NCBI GenBank assembly: GCA_039920305.1
Contig: JBDSEA010000024.1
Location: forward strand, 1 to 19,130
Origin: DASRAJ01 sp039920305
Lineage (GTDB): Bacteria > Bacteroidota > Bacteroidia > Chitinophagales > UBA10324
Reading direction: 5' to 3'
Length of the DNA stretch: 19,130 nucleotides
Every line of letters starts with the position of its first letter. Position 1 is the first letter of the stretch. The notes below the pieces were generated by a model. That model was given only the letters and a program-made list of their open reading frames with translations, did not search any database and was not told the origin of the DNA. Positions 9,212-16,787 of this stretch are shown in pieces. Both the position numbers and the translations under genes were made by a program.

Positions 9212-9230
9212 GTCTATAAAAGTAGTAGAC
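9212..9230. promoter_or_regulatory. Candidate Rrf2 operator (GTCTA-N9-TAGAC)
   Basis: A 19-base dyad with perfect 5-bp arms ends 6 bases upstream of the porin -7 element, inside the core promoter. Its size and position fit binding of a dimeric winged-helix regulator that would block polymerase. The Rrf2 gene immediately upstream is the obvious candidate. A single similar half-site (TAGAC, 9747-9751) lies before the Rrf2 gene itself. Confidence 0.5.
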
Positions 9231-9270
9231 TTTTAAAAAAAAATTTTTCATAAAATTATGCCTGTTGTTT

Positions 9271-9705
9271 TCAGAGGGAAGAAACCTTCAGCTTTGCATG
9301 CATTGCGTCAGTTAGTGATGTGGTGTCAAGAATCTTTGCTGTAGCATCCCTTACGTGTTTCATCACCCTTCGTATTTCACAGGTACGCTCATCCTTGCAT
9401 TCTATGCATCGTACATACGCAGTTTTACTTACGCACGGAACAGCAGCAAGAGGACCATCGAGGGTGCGGATAATTTCACCGAGATAAATTTTATCAGGCG
9501 GCTTTGAAAGGTGATAGCCACCACCTTTTCCCATTCGACTATACAAAATACCATGCTTTTTAAGCTCTAATAAAATATGCTCGAGAAATTTTTTGGGAAT
9601 ATATTCAGCCTGCGCAAGATCAGATATCAGCACTGGCCCGTTATTGTAATGTTTGGCAAGATAGAACGCTGCCTTTAACCCGTATTTGGCTTTGTGTGAT
9701 AACAT
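9271..9705 (-). CDS. Rrf2-family transcriptional regulator with probable Fe-S cysteine cluster
   Basis: A 144-residue regulator. The N-terminal winged helix (about 1-65) shows the family pattern: MLSHKAKYGLKAAFYLA, then IPKKFLEHILLELKKHGILYSRMGKGGGYHLSKPP, with the GGGY wing. A dimerisation helix follows. Four cysteines at 91, 100, 103 and 109 fill the region where IscR, NsrR and RirA bind a [2Fe-2S] or [4Fe-4S] cluster, although the spacing (8, 2 and 5 residues between) differs from the three-Cys IscR pattern. It may sense iron, sulfur, redox or nitric oxide; the signal cannot be told from sequence. The porin gene follows 98 bases later with an operator-like dyad between. The lpd gene ends 71 bases upstream. 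Confidence 0.92.
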   Translation of the reverse strand: MLSHKAKYGLKAAFYLAKHYNNGPVLISDLAQAEYIPKKFLEHILLELKKHGILYSRMGKGGGYHLSKPPDKIYLGEIIRTLDGPLAAVPCVSKTAYVRCIECKDERTCEIRRVMKHVRDATAKILDTTSLTDAMHAKLKVSSL

Positions 9706-9776
9706 GGATGCAATATAATTTTGAAAGTCGGAATAGAAAAACCGGATAGACTAAAATTATTGCTAAGAATTTCATT

Positions 9777-11165
9777 TTACAAATCGATCGCTTCCCCGTA
9801 TGCTACTTCTGTAGCCCCTTTAATAGCTTCACTCATAGTTGGATGGGGATGAATGCTCTGTAATAGTTCAGAGGCTGTAGTTTCTAATTTTCTTGCTACC
9901 ACACATTAAGCAATCATTTCTGTAACATTAGAACCGATCATGTGCGCACCTAGAAACTCTCCATATTTTGCGTCAAATATCACCTTTACGAACCCCTCGG
10001 TATGTCCTGCGGCTCTGGCTTTACCGCTTGCAGAATAGGGAAACTTTCCAACCTTAACTTCATAACCTGCATCCTTTGCAGCTTTCTCCGTGTAACCAAC
10101 TGAAGCGATTTCAGGAGAGCAGTAAGTACAGCCCGGGATATTGTTATAATCAATTGGATGAGGATTTTTCCCTGCAATTTTTTCTACGCAAGTTATTCCT
10201 TCTGCACTCGCTACGTGCGCAAGGGCAGGACCTTTTACAATGTCGCCAATTGCATAATATCCTTCAATATTCGTTTTGTAAAAATCATCTACTGTTATCT
10301 TACCATTATCAGTTCTGATCCCGGTTTCTTCCAGCCCAATACCTTCAAGGTTTGTGGCAATTCCAACGGCTGAAAGTACCACGTCGCAATCCAGTGTTTG
10401 GTTTCCCTGTGAAGTTTTGATGCTCACTTTGCAGCCGCTGCCGCTTGTGTCTATTTTTTCCACTGCGGCATTCACAAGCGTTGTGATTCCCTGTTTTCTG
10501 AAATTTCTCTCAAGTTCCTTGCTCACTTCTTCATCTTCTGCAGGAACCATATTAGGAAGAAATTCGATTATTGTAACCTTTGTTCCAAGTGAATTGTAGA
10601 AGTATGCAAACTCAGTCCCGATTGCGCCTGCTCCTACTACAATCATTGATTTGGGCTGGGCAAAAAGATTCATTGCCTCCCGGTAGCCGATGATTTTCTT
10701 ACCATCCTGTTTTAACGCAGGTAGTTCTTTTGATCTTCCGCCTGTGGCGATGATGATGTGGCTTGCAGAATGCTCTGCATTTTTTCCTTCTTTATCAGTG
10801 ACGGAAATTTTTTTACCGGCTTTCACTTTCGCTGTGCCCATGATCACCTCGATCTTGTTCTTCTTCATCAGAAATTGCACACCCTTGCTGTTAGCATCAG
10901 CAATGTTGCGGCTTCTTTTGATAACAGAACTAAAATCAGCACGGGTCTCGCTTACATTGATTCCATAGTCCGCTGCATGGTTCAGATATTGAAAAACCTG
11001 CGCGCTCTTCAGCAACGCTTTTGTAGGAATGCATCCCCAGTTTAGGCAAATCCCGCCAAGAGCTTCCCGCTCGATGATGGCAGTTTTCATCCCAAGCTGC
11101 GAGGCACGTATGGCAGCAACATATCCTCCGGGTCCGGAGCCAATTACAATGAGGTCGTAGTTCAT
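9777..11165 (-). pseudogene. lpdA: Dihydrolipoyl dehydrogenase (E3), interrupted by an in-frame TAA near the C-terminus
   Basis: The full frame has 463 codons, normal for Lpd, which reoxidises dihydrolipoamide in pyruvate and 2-oxoglutarate dehydrogenase complexes. Visible features are the FAD fold (IGSGPGGYVAA, 9-18), the redox disulfide C40/C45 in GGICLNWGC, the NAD fold (VVGAGAIGTEF, 176-186), the second FAD motif (YAIGD) and the dimerisation domain. A TAA at 9906-9908 ends translation after residue 419 (TEMIA). The next codons stay in frame and read as normal Lpd: VVARKLETT, then IHPHPTMSE with catalytic His441 and Glu446, to a natural TAA at 9777-9779. A single G-to-T change from GAA, Glu being usual here, explains the stop. 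The truncated product would lack the His-Glu dyad and part of the dimer interface, so it should be inactive unless read through or miscalled. Confidence 0.9.
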
Positions 11166-11185
11166 TCTTCTGTTATATCCGGTGG

Positions 11186-11193
11186 CGAAGATA
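11186..11193 (-). promoter_or_regulatory. Possible -7 element of lpd (TATCTTCG)
   Basis: On the minus strand TATCTTCG matches TAnnTTTG at all but one fixed position (C for T), 20 bases before the lpd ATG. The spacing is similar to that at the porin gene. The other ~250 bases of the gap up to the DUF3179 stop are AT-rich, with no clear terminator or small gene. Confidence 0.4.
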
Positions 11194-11445
11194 GAAATTC
11201 ACTCAGCAGTTTAAATAATAGGATTTTAGGAATGCACGATGTAATTTCTTACCATACCGGTAATCAACACGTTCAAACCAATACCATTATTCTTCTGATA
11301 TGCAAAAAGGATACTGATTCAAATTTTCCTTAAGGCTGTGCATGAGAAGTAGATTGTTAAGGAATCACACAATAAAATCCTCTAATTGGGAATTCTTAAT
11401 GACGCTGACTTTTTTTATAGTCTAAAATGATTAATGACACATAAA

Positions 11446-12642
11446 TCAATTCATCTGGTAAGTTGTTGTATTGGGATGAAATTGTTTCCATGAATGCCAG
11501 TATTCAAGGTAGCAGGGAAGCGGTGTAAGAACCTTGCCTTTCAATGAACCCTCAATACATTCGCCCCTGCTATTCCATACAGAAGAAGTTTCGGAATCTG
11601 TGATTGATTGCAGGCTGCCATTCCATTGAAAAAATAATTCTTGGTTGTCAATAATTCTCCCGAATGTGTGAAAGGAGAAGGAATCTTTTTCAAGCAATAC
11701 CAGCACAGGAATAAAACCAATAGTATCGTTGATCATCCGTACCCGTTCTATTTCATTCCAGTCATAAGCCTTTTCATGATCACCCGCAACAACACCAACC
11801 ACCCATGATTTCATCTGCCATGATTCCGGATCAGTGTACTCCAGAGGATTTTTTGTAAAGCCATAGTCATATCCCTTCAGCATCTCATAATCGTTTTCGA
11901 ATAAAGAATCAGGCTGTAAAATTTTCGTCTCAGGATGTTCAGCGATCCATTCTTTCAAAGTCATTTGCTGCGAAGGAATTTCATCGAGTAATTTTCCCTT
12001 GAGTGGCCCTGCTATCGCTTCGCCGTTTTCCTGCCTCCACCAGCTTCCCGTACCTGCATCTTCAAACATGGCGTTAAAGTGATCCATTCCCACCAGCCGG
12101 AATTTCTCAGGACGACCATTGATGAGCGGGCTAAAAACTCTTCCGCTTCTGCATACCGTACAGTATGTTACTATAACCCGCGTTCCGCCTATTGTGTCCA
12201 TCACCTGGTGATGATAGCCTATAAATTGAATGGGAAATGCTTTTGATTCTCCTTTGATTGCAACTCCAATCACCAGGTTTTTTTCGCTGACTTTATTAAC
12301 TGATGCAGAAGAAAATATTTTGTTTGATGGCTGAACAAACATTTTATCGGCTTGAGCAATGAAGTTGAAGAAGTAAAAAATAAGTGCATAGAATAGGATG
12401 AAAAAGGCAGGTACAATTTTCTGTCTCAGCTTGCCATGCTTCCAGTAATGGTAAACCGGCATTGCGATCAATGCCAATCCGGCAATACGGAAAAGATTGA
12501 TATAACAGTGAAGAAAATATGCGAGACCAATGGTATCATGTATCTGGCTTCCGGGAAAGGGCATGATTAAATAGACCCGAAGAATTTCAGGAATAAGCAA
12601 CAGGAGAAAACCAGGAATTAATTGGAGGGTTTTGTTTCGCAC
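11446..12642 (-). CDS. DUF3179 domain protein with N-terminal membrane segments
   Basis: A 398-residue protein. Three hydrophobic segments (about 5-26, 38-60 and 76-96) anchor it in the inner membrane. The remaining ~290 residues match DUF3179: VIGVAIKGESKAFP, the TYCTVCRSGRVFSP motif with its CxxC pair, SWWRQENGEAIAGPLKG, and MTLKEWIAEHPETKIL. The biochemical role of DUF3179 is not established. The CxxC in a likely periplasmic domain hints at metal or redox chemistry, but that is inference. It is on the same strand as lpd but 280 bases away. Its promoter region carries a perfect 8-bp dyad over a -7 element, so it is probably regulated on its own. Confidence 0.87.
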   Translation of the reverse strand: MRNKTLQLIPGFLLLLIPEILRVYLIMPFPGSQIHDTIGLAYFLHCYINLFRIAGLALIAMPVYHYWKHGKLRQKIVPAFFILFYALIFYFFNFIAQADKMFVQPSNKIFSSASVNKVSEKNLVIGVAIKGESKAFPIQFIGYHHQVMDTIGGTRVIVTYCTVCRSGRVFSPLINGRPEKFRLVGMDHFNAMFEDAGTGSWWRQENGEAIAGPLKGKLLDEIPSQQMTLKEWIAEHPETKILQPDSLFENDYEMLKGYDYGFTKNPLEYTDPESWQMKSWVVGVVAGDHEKAYDWNEIERVRMINDTIGFIPVLVLLEKDSFSFHTFGRIIDNQELFFQWNGSLQSITDSETSSVWNSRGECIEGSLKGKVLTPLPCYLEYWHSWKQFHPNTTTYQMN

Positions 12643-12654
12643 AAAAAATAAACG

Positions 12655-12676
12655 CTGTCAAAAATAAGTTTGACAG
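12655..12676. promoter_or_regulatory. Perfect 8-bp inverted repeat over the DUF3179 promoter (CTGTCAAA-N6-TTTGACAG)
   Basis: This 22-base dyad lies 12 bases upstream of the DUF3179 start codon. On the minus strand TATTTTTG (12659-12666), a full TAnnTTTG match, lies inside it, so a bound dimer would cover the -7 element. The geometry resembles TetR-type operators, but no TetR gene is in the window. A related half-site (TTTTTGACA) occurs near 12710. Confidence 0.55.
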
Positions 12677-12745
12677 ACATGCGAAGCTGTTAATTAATTG
12701 CAAAAGAGTTTTTGACAATTGCGATGGAACGATTTTAAAGGGGTT

Positions 12746-13159
12746 TTATTCCAAACTTCTCACTGCGAGCTCGTAGCTTTTCATTCCAAAACCTGCAATG
12801 CTGCCGCTGCATTTTCCTGCAAGAAGTGAAACATGCCTGTATTCTTCACGGGAGACTGGATTGGAAATGTGTACTTCTATCACAGGTGAAGAAATGGATG
12901 CCACTGCATCTGAGATGGAAACAGAAGTATGAGTGTACCCACCGGCATTCAGAATAATTCCGTCAGCGCTGAAACCTGCTTCATGCAGCTTATTGATAAT
13001 CTCACCTTCTACATTACTTTGAAAGTATTCAAGCTCATGATCAGGAAATTTTTCCTTAAGCTCATTAAAAAAGCTATCAAAGGTCTTGCTGCCGTAAATC
13101 TGTGGCTCTCTTTCCCCCAGCAGGTTCAGGTTAGGCCCGTTGATGATTAGAATTTTCAT
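12746..13159 (-). CDS. aroQ: Type II 3-dehydroquinate dehydratase
   Basis: A 137-residue enzyme of the shikimate pathway converting 3-dehydroquinate to 3-dehydroshikimate; type II enzymes form cytoplasmic dodecamers. It opens with the hallmark INGPNLNLLGEREPQIYG. R17 and Y22 (catalytic base Tyr and flexible-lid Arg), N71 in NAGGYTHTS, H97 in EVHISNP and R108 in EEYRHVS match the known active-site set. The C-terminus is slightly short but keeps the GFGMKSYELA segment. It is divergent from xerD across 95 bases. I see no intrinsic terminator after it. A TTACTTCG element on the minus strand (13186-13193) could be a degenerate -7. Confidence 0.96.
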   Translation of the reverse strand: MKILIINGPNLNLLGEREPQIYGSKTFDSFFNELKEKFPDHELEYFQSNVEGEIINKLHEAGFSADGIILNAGGYTHTSVSISDAVASISSPVIEVHISNPVSREEYRHVSLLAGKCSGSIAGFGMKSYELAVRSLE

Positions 13160-13254
13160 GTGTATGAAGCGTTGTACACTTTATGCGAAGTAAGTTATAA
13201 ATTCTGCTCCCTTAAAACTACAGACTTAAAAAACTTAATCAATATTTACCCGGC

Positions 13255-14160
13255 ATGGACTGGAACAGTACTATTAAAGGATATAAAGCCTATCTGCGGC
13301 TGGAGCGGTCACTTTCACCGCATTCAATCGAGGCATATTTGTACGATGTAAATTTCCTGCATCATTTCTTTGAATTGAACAAATCCCTGATACAGCCTGA
13401 ACAGGTTTGTTATAATGATCTGCTGCAGTTTATTTCATTCATCAATGAAACCGGCCTGAGTGATCACACGCAGGCACGAATGCTTTCCGGCATCAGGAGC
13501 TTTTACAAATATTTGCTGATGGAAGATATGATCGTTAATGACCCTACGATCCTGCTTGAGGGACCAAAGCTTCAGCGCAAGCTTCCTGATGTACTGCACC
13601 TGGAAGAGATCAACGAGCTGATGAATGCCATTGATCATAGCCGTGCGGATGGCATCCGTAACAGGGCAATTCTGGAAACATTATACGGATGCGGGTTAAG
13701 AGTAAGTGAATGTATTGAGTTGAAAATTTCTGATTTATCGTTTGAATCCGGTTTTATAAAGGTGATCGGGAAGGGAAACAAGGAACGGCTTGTCCCGATC
13801 GGTGATTCAGCAGTTAAGCATATCAATTTCTATGTGGAAGGAATAAGGAATCATCTCAAAATTTATCAGTCCCATGAAGATTTTCTATTTCTGAACCGCC
13901 GTGGAAAAAAACTAACCCGCGTTTATGTGTTCATGATGATCAAGGACCTTGCAAAAAAATCCGGTCTGAAGAAATCAATCAGTCCGCATACTTTCCGCCA
14001 TTCATTTGCAACACATCTTATTGAGGGAGGTGCTGACTTACGGGCGGTACAGGAAATGCTTGGACATGAATCAATAACAACCACTGAAATTTACACCCAT
14101 CTTGACCGGGATTTCCTGCGCCAAACCTTGATTGCCTTTCATCCCAGGTATCAGGTATAA
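13255..14160 (+). CDS. xerD: Tyrosine recombinase XerD/XerC-like
   Basis: A 301-residue site-specific recombinase that resolves chromosome dimers at dif sites. The N-terminal core-binding SAM-like domain covers about 2-90 and the catalytic domain about 108-290. All six active-site residues are present: R149 (GCGLRVSE), K173 (GKGNKERLVPIG), H245 and R248 (SPHTFRHSFATH), H271 (LGHESI) and nucleophile Y280 (TEIYTH). The length is that of a cellular Xer protein. No phage or integron genes and no attachment-site repeats flank it, so it is the housekeeping enzyme and not an integrase. XerD is favoured over XerC from similarity to Bacteroidota sequences, but this was not tested. The ATG at 13255 precedes MDWNSTIKGY, where core-binding homology begins. 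Confidence 0.92.
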   Translation: MDWNSTIKGYKAYLRLERSLSPHSIEAYLYDVNFLHHFFELNKSLIQPEQVCYNDLLQFISFINETGLSDHTQARMLSGIRSFYKYLLMEDMIVNDPTILLEGPKLQRKLPDVLHLEEINELMNAIDHSRADGIRNRAILETLYGCGLRVSECIELKISDLSFESGFIKVIGKGNKERLVPIGDSAVKHINFYVEGIRNHLKIYQSHEDFLFLNRRGKKLTRVYVFMMIKDLAKKSGLKKSISPHTFRHSFATHLIEGGADLRAVQEMLGHESITTTEIYTHLDRDFLRQTLIAFHPRYQV

Positions 14161-14201
14161 TGTCCATCCACTGCTTTAGCGCCTTCAATGCTTTTTGATC
14201 T

Positions 14202-14225
14202 GAGTTCATTAACTCATAGAGTTAA
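14202..14225. repeat. Alternating inverted repeats after xerD (GAGTT / AACTC / GAGTT)
   Basis: TTAACTC, three bases and GAGTTAA (14209-14225) form a perfect 7-bp dyad. The same AACTC also pairs with an upstream GAGTT (14202-14206). The two hairpins exclude each other. No T-tract follows on the plus strand, so this is not a standard terminator for xerD. Confidence 0.5.
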
Positions 14226-14243
14226 CCTTCTACGATAGCTCAT

Positions 14244-14275
14244 AAAAAAAGAGAAGCTGGTTCAGAGCCTCTCTT
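14244..14275 (-). terminator. Rho-independent terminator of the 14294-16132 gene
   Basis: On the minus strand AAGAGAGGC, a 9-base loop and GCTTCTCTT form a 9-bp stem with one G-U pair, followed directly by a T-tract. It lies about 20 bases past the stop codon. On the plus strand the G-U pair becomes an A-C mismatch and no T-run follows, so it acts mainly for the minus-strand gene. Confidence 0.85.
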
Positions 14276-14293
14276 CTATATTTATGAAATTAT

Positions 14294-16132
14294 CTACTTA
14301 GCTATTACCAGCTTTTGAACAGATTTCTCTTTTCCATTCATCAGGATAATAAAATATATGCCTGAATTTAATGAAGATACATTCAGCTTCCTTTGATGAG
14401 AGCCGCTGCCGGTTCCGAGCGACGCTATTTGCAATTGCTTACCCTGAACATCGGTAATGAGTAATGAATTGTCCTGCCTGCTATCAGTCGTATTATACAG
14501 CACATTCACCTCATCGCCTGCAGGGTTGGGAAATACAGAGATGGAAATTGATTTATCATCCGGCAATGGAAATCCTGTTGGGAAGTTATAATTTTCAACC
14601 GTTGCAGCAATCATTGGATCTTGAGTTTCCCGGTAACGGTATATTCCCCATACATCCTGGAACTCTTCAAAAGACCGGTTGGAAATAGGATCACCGGTCG
14701 AACAACCTAATGAGATTGATTCGCCTACCTCATCCCATGCAACATAAAAACCTCCGCTGTTGATAATGATGGGAGCATCAAGAATCACATCCGTCCAGCT
14801 TCCCACATTTATATTGGGCTGAGCCACATAAACTGAGTCAAGCAACGAGAATGGCAGGCTCTGAACTCCATCATCATCAAACACTCTTGCGATAAAGGCA
14901 TCAGTGAATCCAAGGGAAGTAATGAAGTAATGGAGCTTGGTGATGGCAATAGGATAAAATGGCGGAATGTAATAGTTGGTTACTCCCCCTGAGCCTCCAA
15001 TCCAGTTGATGCTTGTTCCGGCAAAATTTGAGCCCCCGTTATAACCCATCCACATTTCAGTTAAGGTAGTATCAAGAATTACAATTTCCAGTTTCTTGGT
15101 GTTGTTACTGTTTACAATATCACCGGCAAGCTGTGATGTGCAAACGAACTTGTAGGTTCCTGCTGTATCAGTCTGAAGCTCTGTCAGGTATGAGATGGTT
15201 TGTGTTTCAGCCGGCAGCAGCGTGTCAGTATAAAGATTTTCGGTGGTACTGTAGCCGCCGGGGTGAGTTAATTTTCCGACTACATTAAATGGATTGACAG
15301 AATCAAGACTGTAGTTACGAACAGTTGTCTGAAGTGTATACGGAGCACCACTGGTTACTCCGAAGATTGCACCCGTAGTAGGGTTGTCAATACTCAATAC
15401 AGTGGCATCTATAATGTTGGTGGCCAGTGGCGGACTCGGATAATAAAACTTGATTGCAAAATTATCGGAAGGTGTTTGATATGAAAACTGGTACGGCCAC
15501 TGAAGACCAATATTACCGGCATAGTTTTCAATTCCTACGCTGCTGTTAGAAAATTGTACGGGGTTGGAAGGGTCAACCTGGTTATATTGATACGTGATCG
15601 AACTATCAACCGCACTCAAAATCACCTGGAAAGTATTGCTGCCAGAAAATCCTGCAGGAATCACATCAAAGAATGGAACATTGATCCAGCTCACAATCAG
15701 GGTATCGTGGTTCGCATTGGTCCAGTACCAGCATTCACCGGGGTTATCAGGGTTCAAAAAACTCAGGTCATTCATGCAAACACCCAGGATATCATTGGGA
15801 AGAAATGTGGAAGGAAATGTAGGGAACGGTGATGCAACCTGGCCGTCCTGAAACAACAGGTATCCATTGGAGCCTACCCAGAATTGATTTACATCATACC
15901 AGTAATAATGAAAATCGAAGTTCATCAAAAAAGGACCGCGTGAATTATCATCACCAAGTAATTTTACTGCGGTAGCACCGGGAAAGGAATCAATATCAAT
16001 CCAGTTGTAAACAGGCCCATCCGGCTCATTACTGTCTTTCCAGATATAACCGTACATATCCGGTCCGCCATTTCCTGCGAAAATTTCAGCCGTGGTGGTC
16101 AGAAGCAAAAAAATTATGTAATATTTTTTCAT
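14294..16132 (-). CDS. Secreted protein of unknown function with T9SS type A sorting domain
   Basis: A 612-residue extracellular protein. The signal peptide (MKKYYIIFLLL, ending near EIFAG) is followed by a domain with WVGSNGYLLFQDG and beta-rich segments to about 240, similar in style to N-terminal domains of Bacteroidota surface proteases and adhesins. A CARDB-like beta-sandwich (about 255-355: TVRNYSLDS, LLPAETQTISY, NSNNTKKLE) follows. A further beta-rich domain (about 360-515) has no match I can name. The last ~80 residues (FPNPAGDEVNV to the C-terminal Lys) form a type A sorting domain. No catalytic motif is seen. It ends at a clear intrinsic terminator, is convergent with xerD and is divergent from the metal cluster. 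Confidence 0.88.
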   Translation of the reverse strand: MKKYYIIFLLLTTTAEIFAGNGGPDMYGYIWKDSNEPDGPVYNWIDIDSFPGATAVKLLGDDNSRGPFLMNFDFHYYWYDVNQFWVGSNGYLLFQDGQVASPFPTFPSTFLPNDILGVCMNDLSFLNPDNPGECWYWTNANHDTLIVSWINVPFFDVIPAGFSGSNTFQVILSAVDSSITYQYNQVDPSNPVQFSNSSVGIENYAGNIGLQWPYQFSYQTPSDNFAIKFYYPSPPLATNIIDATVLSIDNPTTGAIFGVTSGAPYTLQTTVRNYSLDSVNPFNVVGKLTHPGGYSTTENLYTDTLLPAETQTISYLTELQTDTAGTYKFVCTSQLAGDIVNSNNTKKLEIVILDTTLTEMWMGYNGGSNFAGTSINWIGGSGGVTNYYIPPFYPIAITKLHYFITSLGFTDAFIARVFDDDGVQSLPFSLLDSVYVAQPNINVGSWTDVILDAPIIINSGGFYVAWDEVGESISLGCSTGDPISNRSFEEFQDVWGIYRYRETQDPMIAATVENYNFPTGFPLPDDKSISISVFPNPAGDEVNVLYNTTDSRQDNSLLITDVQGKQLQIASLGTGSGSHQRKLNVSSLNSGIYFIILMNGKEKSVQKLVIAK

Positions 16133-16160
16133 GAGGGTGTTTTTTAGTTTTGGAAAATTA

Positions 16161-16181
16161 CAAAGTTGAATTTCAATTCAA
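16161..16181. promoter_or_regulatory. Dyad and possible -7 element of the 14294-16132 gene
   Basis: On the minus strand CAACTTTG (16161-16168) matches TAnnTTTG except for the first base, 28 bases before the ATG. It overlaps a perfect 7-bp inverted repeat, TTGAATT-TC-AATTCAA (16166-16181). The repeat is AT-rich, so it could be chance. Confidence 0.35.
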
Positions 16182-16249
16182 AGCTTTTATTTCTTAAGGT
16201 TGAATTAGCCTGTTTGAAAATGAATTTTTTCTGCAAAGAAGAATGAACG

Positions 16250-16257
16250 TACTTTTG
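16250..16257 (+). promoter_or_regulatory. -7 promoter element of the metal cluster (TACTTTTG)
   Basis: TACTTTTG is a full TAnnTTTG match and is identical to the porin -7 element. The ATG follows only 11 bases after it, so the transcript would have a very short leader of a few bases. No TTG -33 element was found at normal spacing. Confidence 0.55.
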
Positions 16258-16268
16258 GTAAACTTAGG

Positions 16269-16622
16269 ATGAAAAAATTTGTTTCAATATCGCTTCTGCT
16301 GATCTTTGTTTTCTCCACAGTTGGAGTAATTGCACGTTCATATTGCTGTGATGCGGAATTCATGAAAAGTAAGAATTGTTGCGCGAAGAAAAATAATAAT
16401 TGCTGCCGCCATCAAGTAAAACTGCTGAAGCTCCATGACGATTTTGTTGCCAATTCACCGGTTTATATTGATCAGAACCAAAGTTTATTCAGAGCAATAT
16501 ATGCTGAGCCTTCATTTACTCATTTTTCTCCTGGCTTCTCCTCTGTAAATTTTCATCGAGATCACTCACCCCCGGGCAGGTCTTACGATCTGCTTCTATT
16601 TATCCGGTCTTTCCGGATTTGA
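16269..16622 (+). CDS. HYC_CC_PP family cysteine-rich protein
   Basis: A 117-residue exported protein. The signal-like N-terminus (MKKFVSISLLLIFVFSTVGVIA) is followed by three Cys-Cys pairs at 26-27, 37-38 and 45-46 and a His at 48. A Pro-Pro near the C-terminus (HSPPGRSYDLLLFIRSF) completes the pattern from which the Bacteroidota HYC_CC_PP family is named; here the HYC is replaced by SYC. The family has no known biochemical function but commonly sits next to metal-efflux genes. The Cys pairs suggest binding of a thiophilic metal such as Cu(I), which is inference. It is the first gene of the plus-strand metal cluster and has its own -7 element just upstream. Confidence 0.8.
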   Translation: MKKFVSISLLLIFVFSTVGVIARSYCCDAEFMKSKNCCAKKNNNCCRHQVKLLKLHDDFVANSPVYIDQNQSLFRAIYAEPSFTHFSPGFSSVNFHRDHSPPGRSYDLLLFIRSFRI

Positions 16623-16787
16623 TATTGCTTTTGGCAATAATTACTCTTCACCCATTGTGAGGGATACATTTTTCATTTATCTCAGAAATTTTCTGGGAGA
16701 CCTGAAATTTTAAGATTCTTTTTAAATCCATTGATTTCTTCTGCCTCTGCAGAAGTTCATTCAATCAACATTAAAATTCGAAACATT

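Noticed and set aside
9906..9908. Reassigned TAA codon or programmed recoding to explain the lpd interruption
   Set aside because: TAA ends several intact genes in this window (for example those at 1843, 5601, 8024 and 17519), and no recoding signal was seen near the codon.
11396..11438. Direct repeat TTAATGAC (11396-11403 and 11431-11438) after the DUF3179 gene
   Set aside because: Eight AT-rich bases repeated once in an AT-rich gap is expected by chance.
13255..14160. Phage or island integrase
   Set aside because: The length, active-site motifs and aroQ neighbour fit housekeeping XerD. No attachment-site repeats, tRNA or phage genes are present.
16623..16787. Terminator or second promoter between the HYC_CC_PP and DUF3347 genes
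   Set aside because: A small ATTGC/GCAAT hairpin has no T-tract, and the best -7 match (TACATTTT) is imperfect with no -33 partner. Read-through from the first gene is the simpler view.
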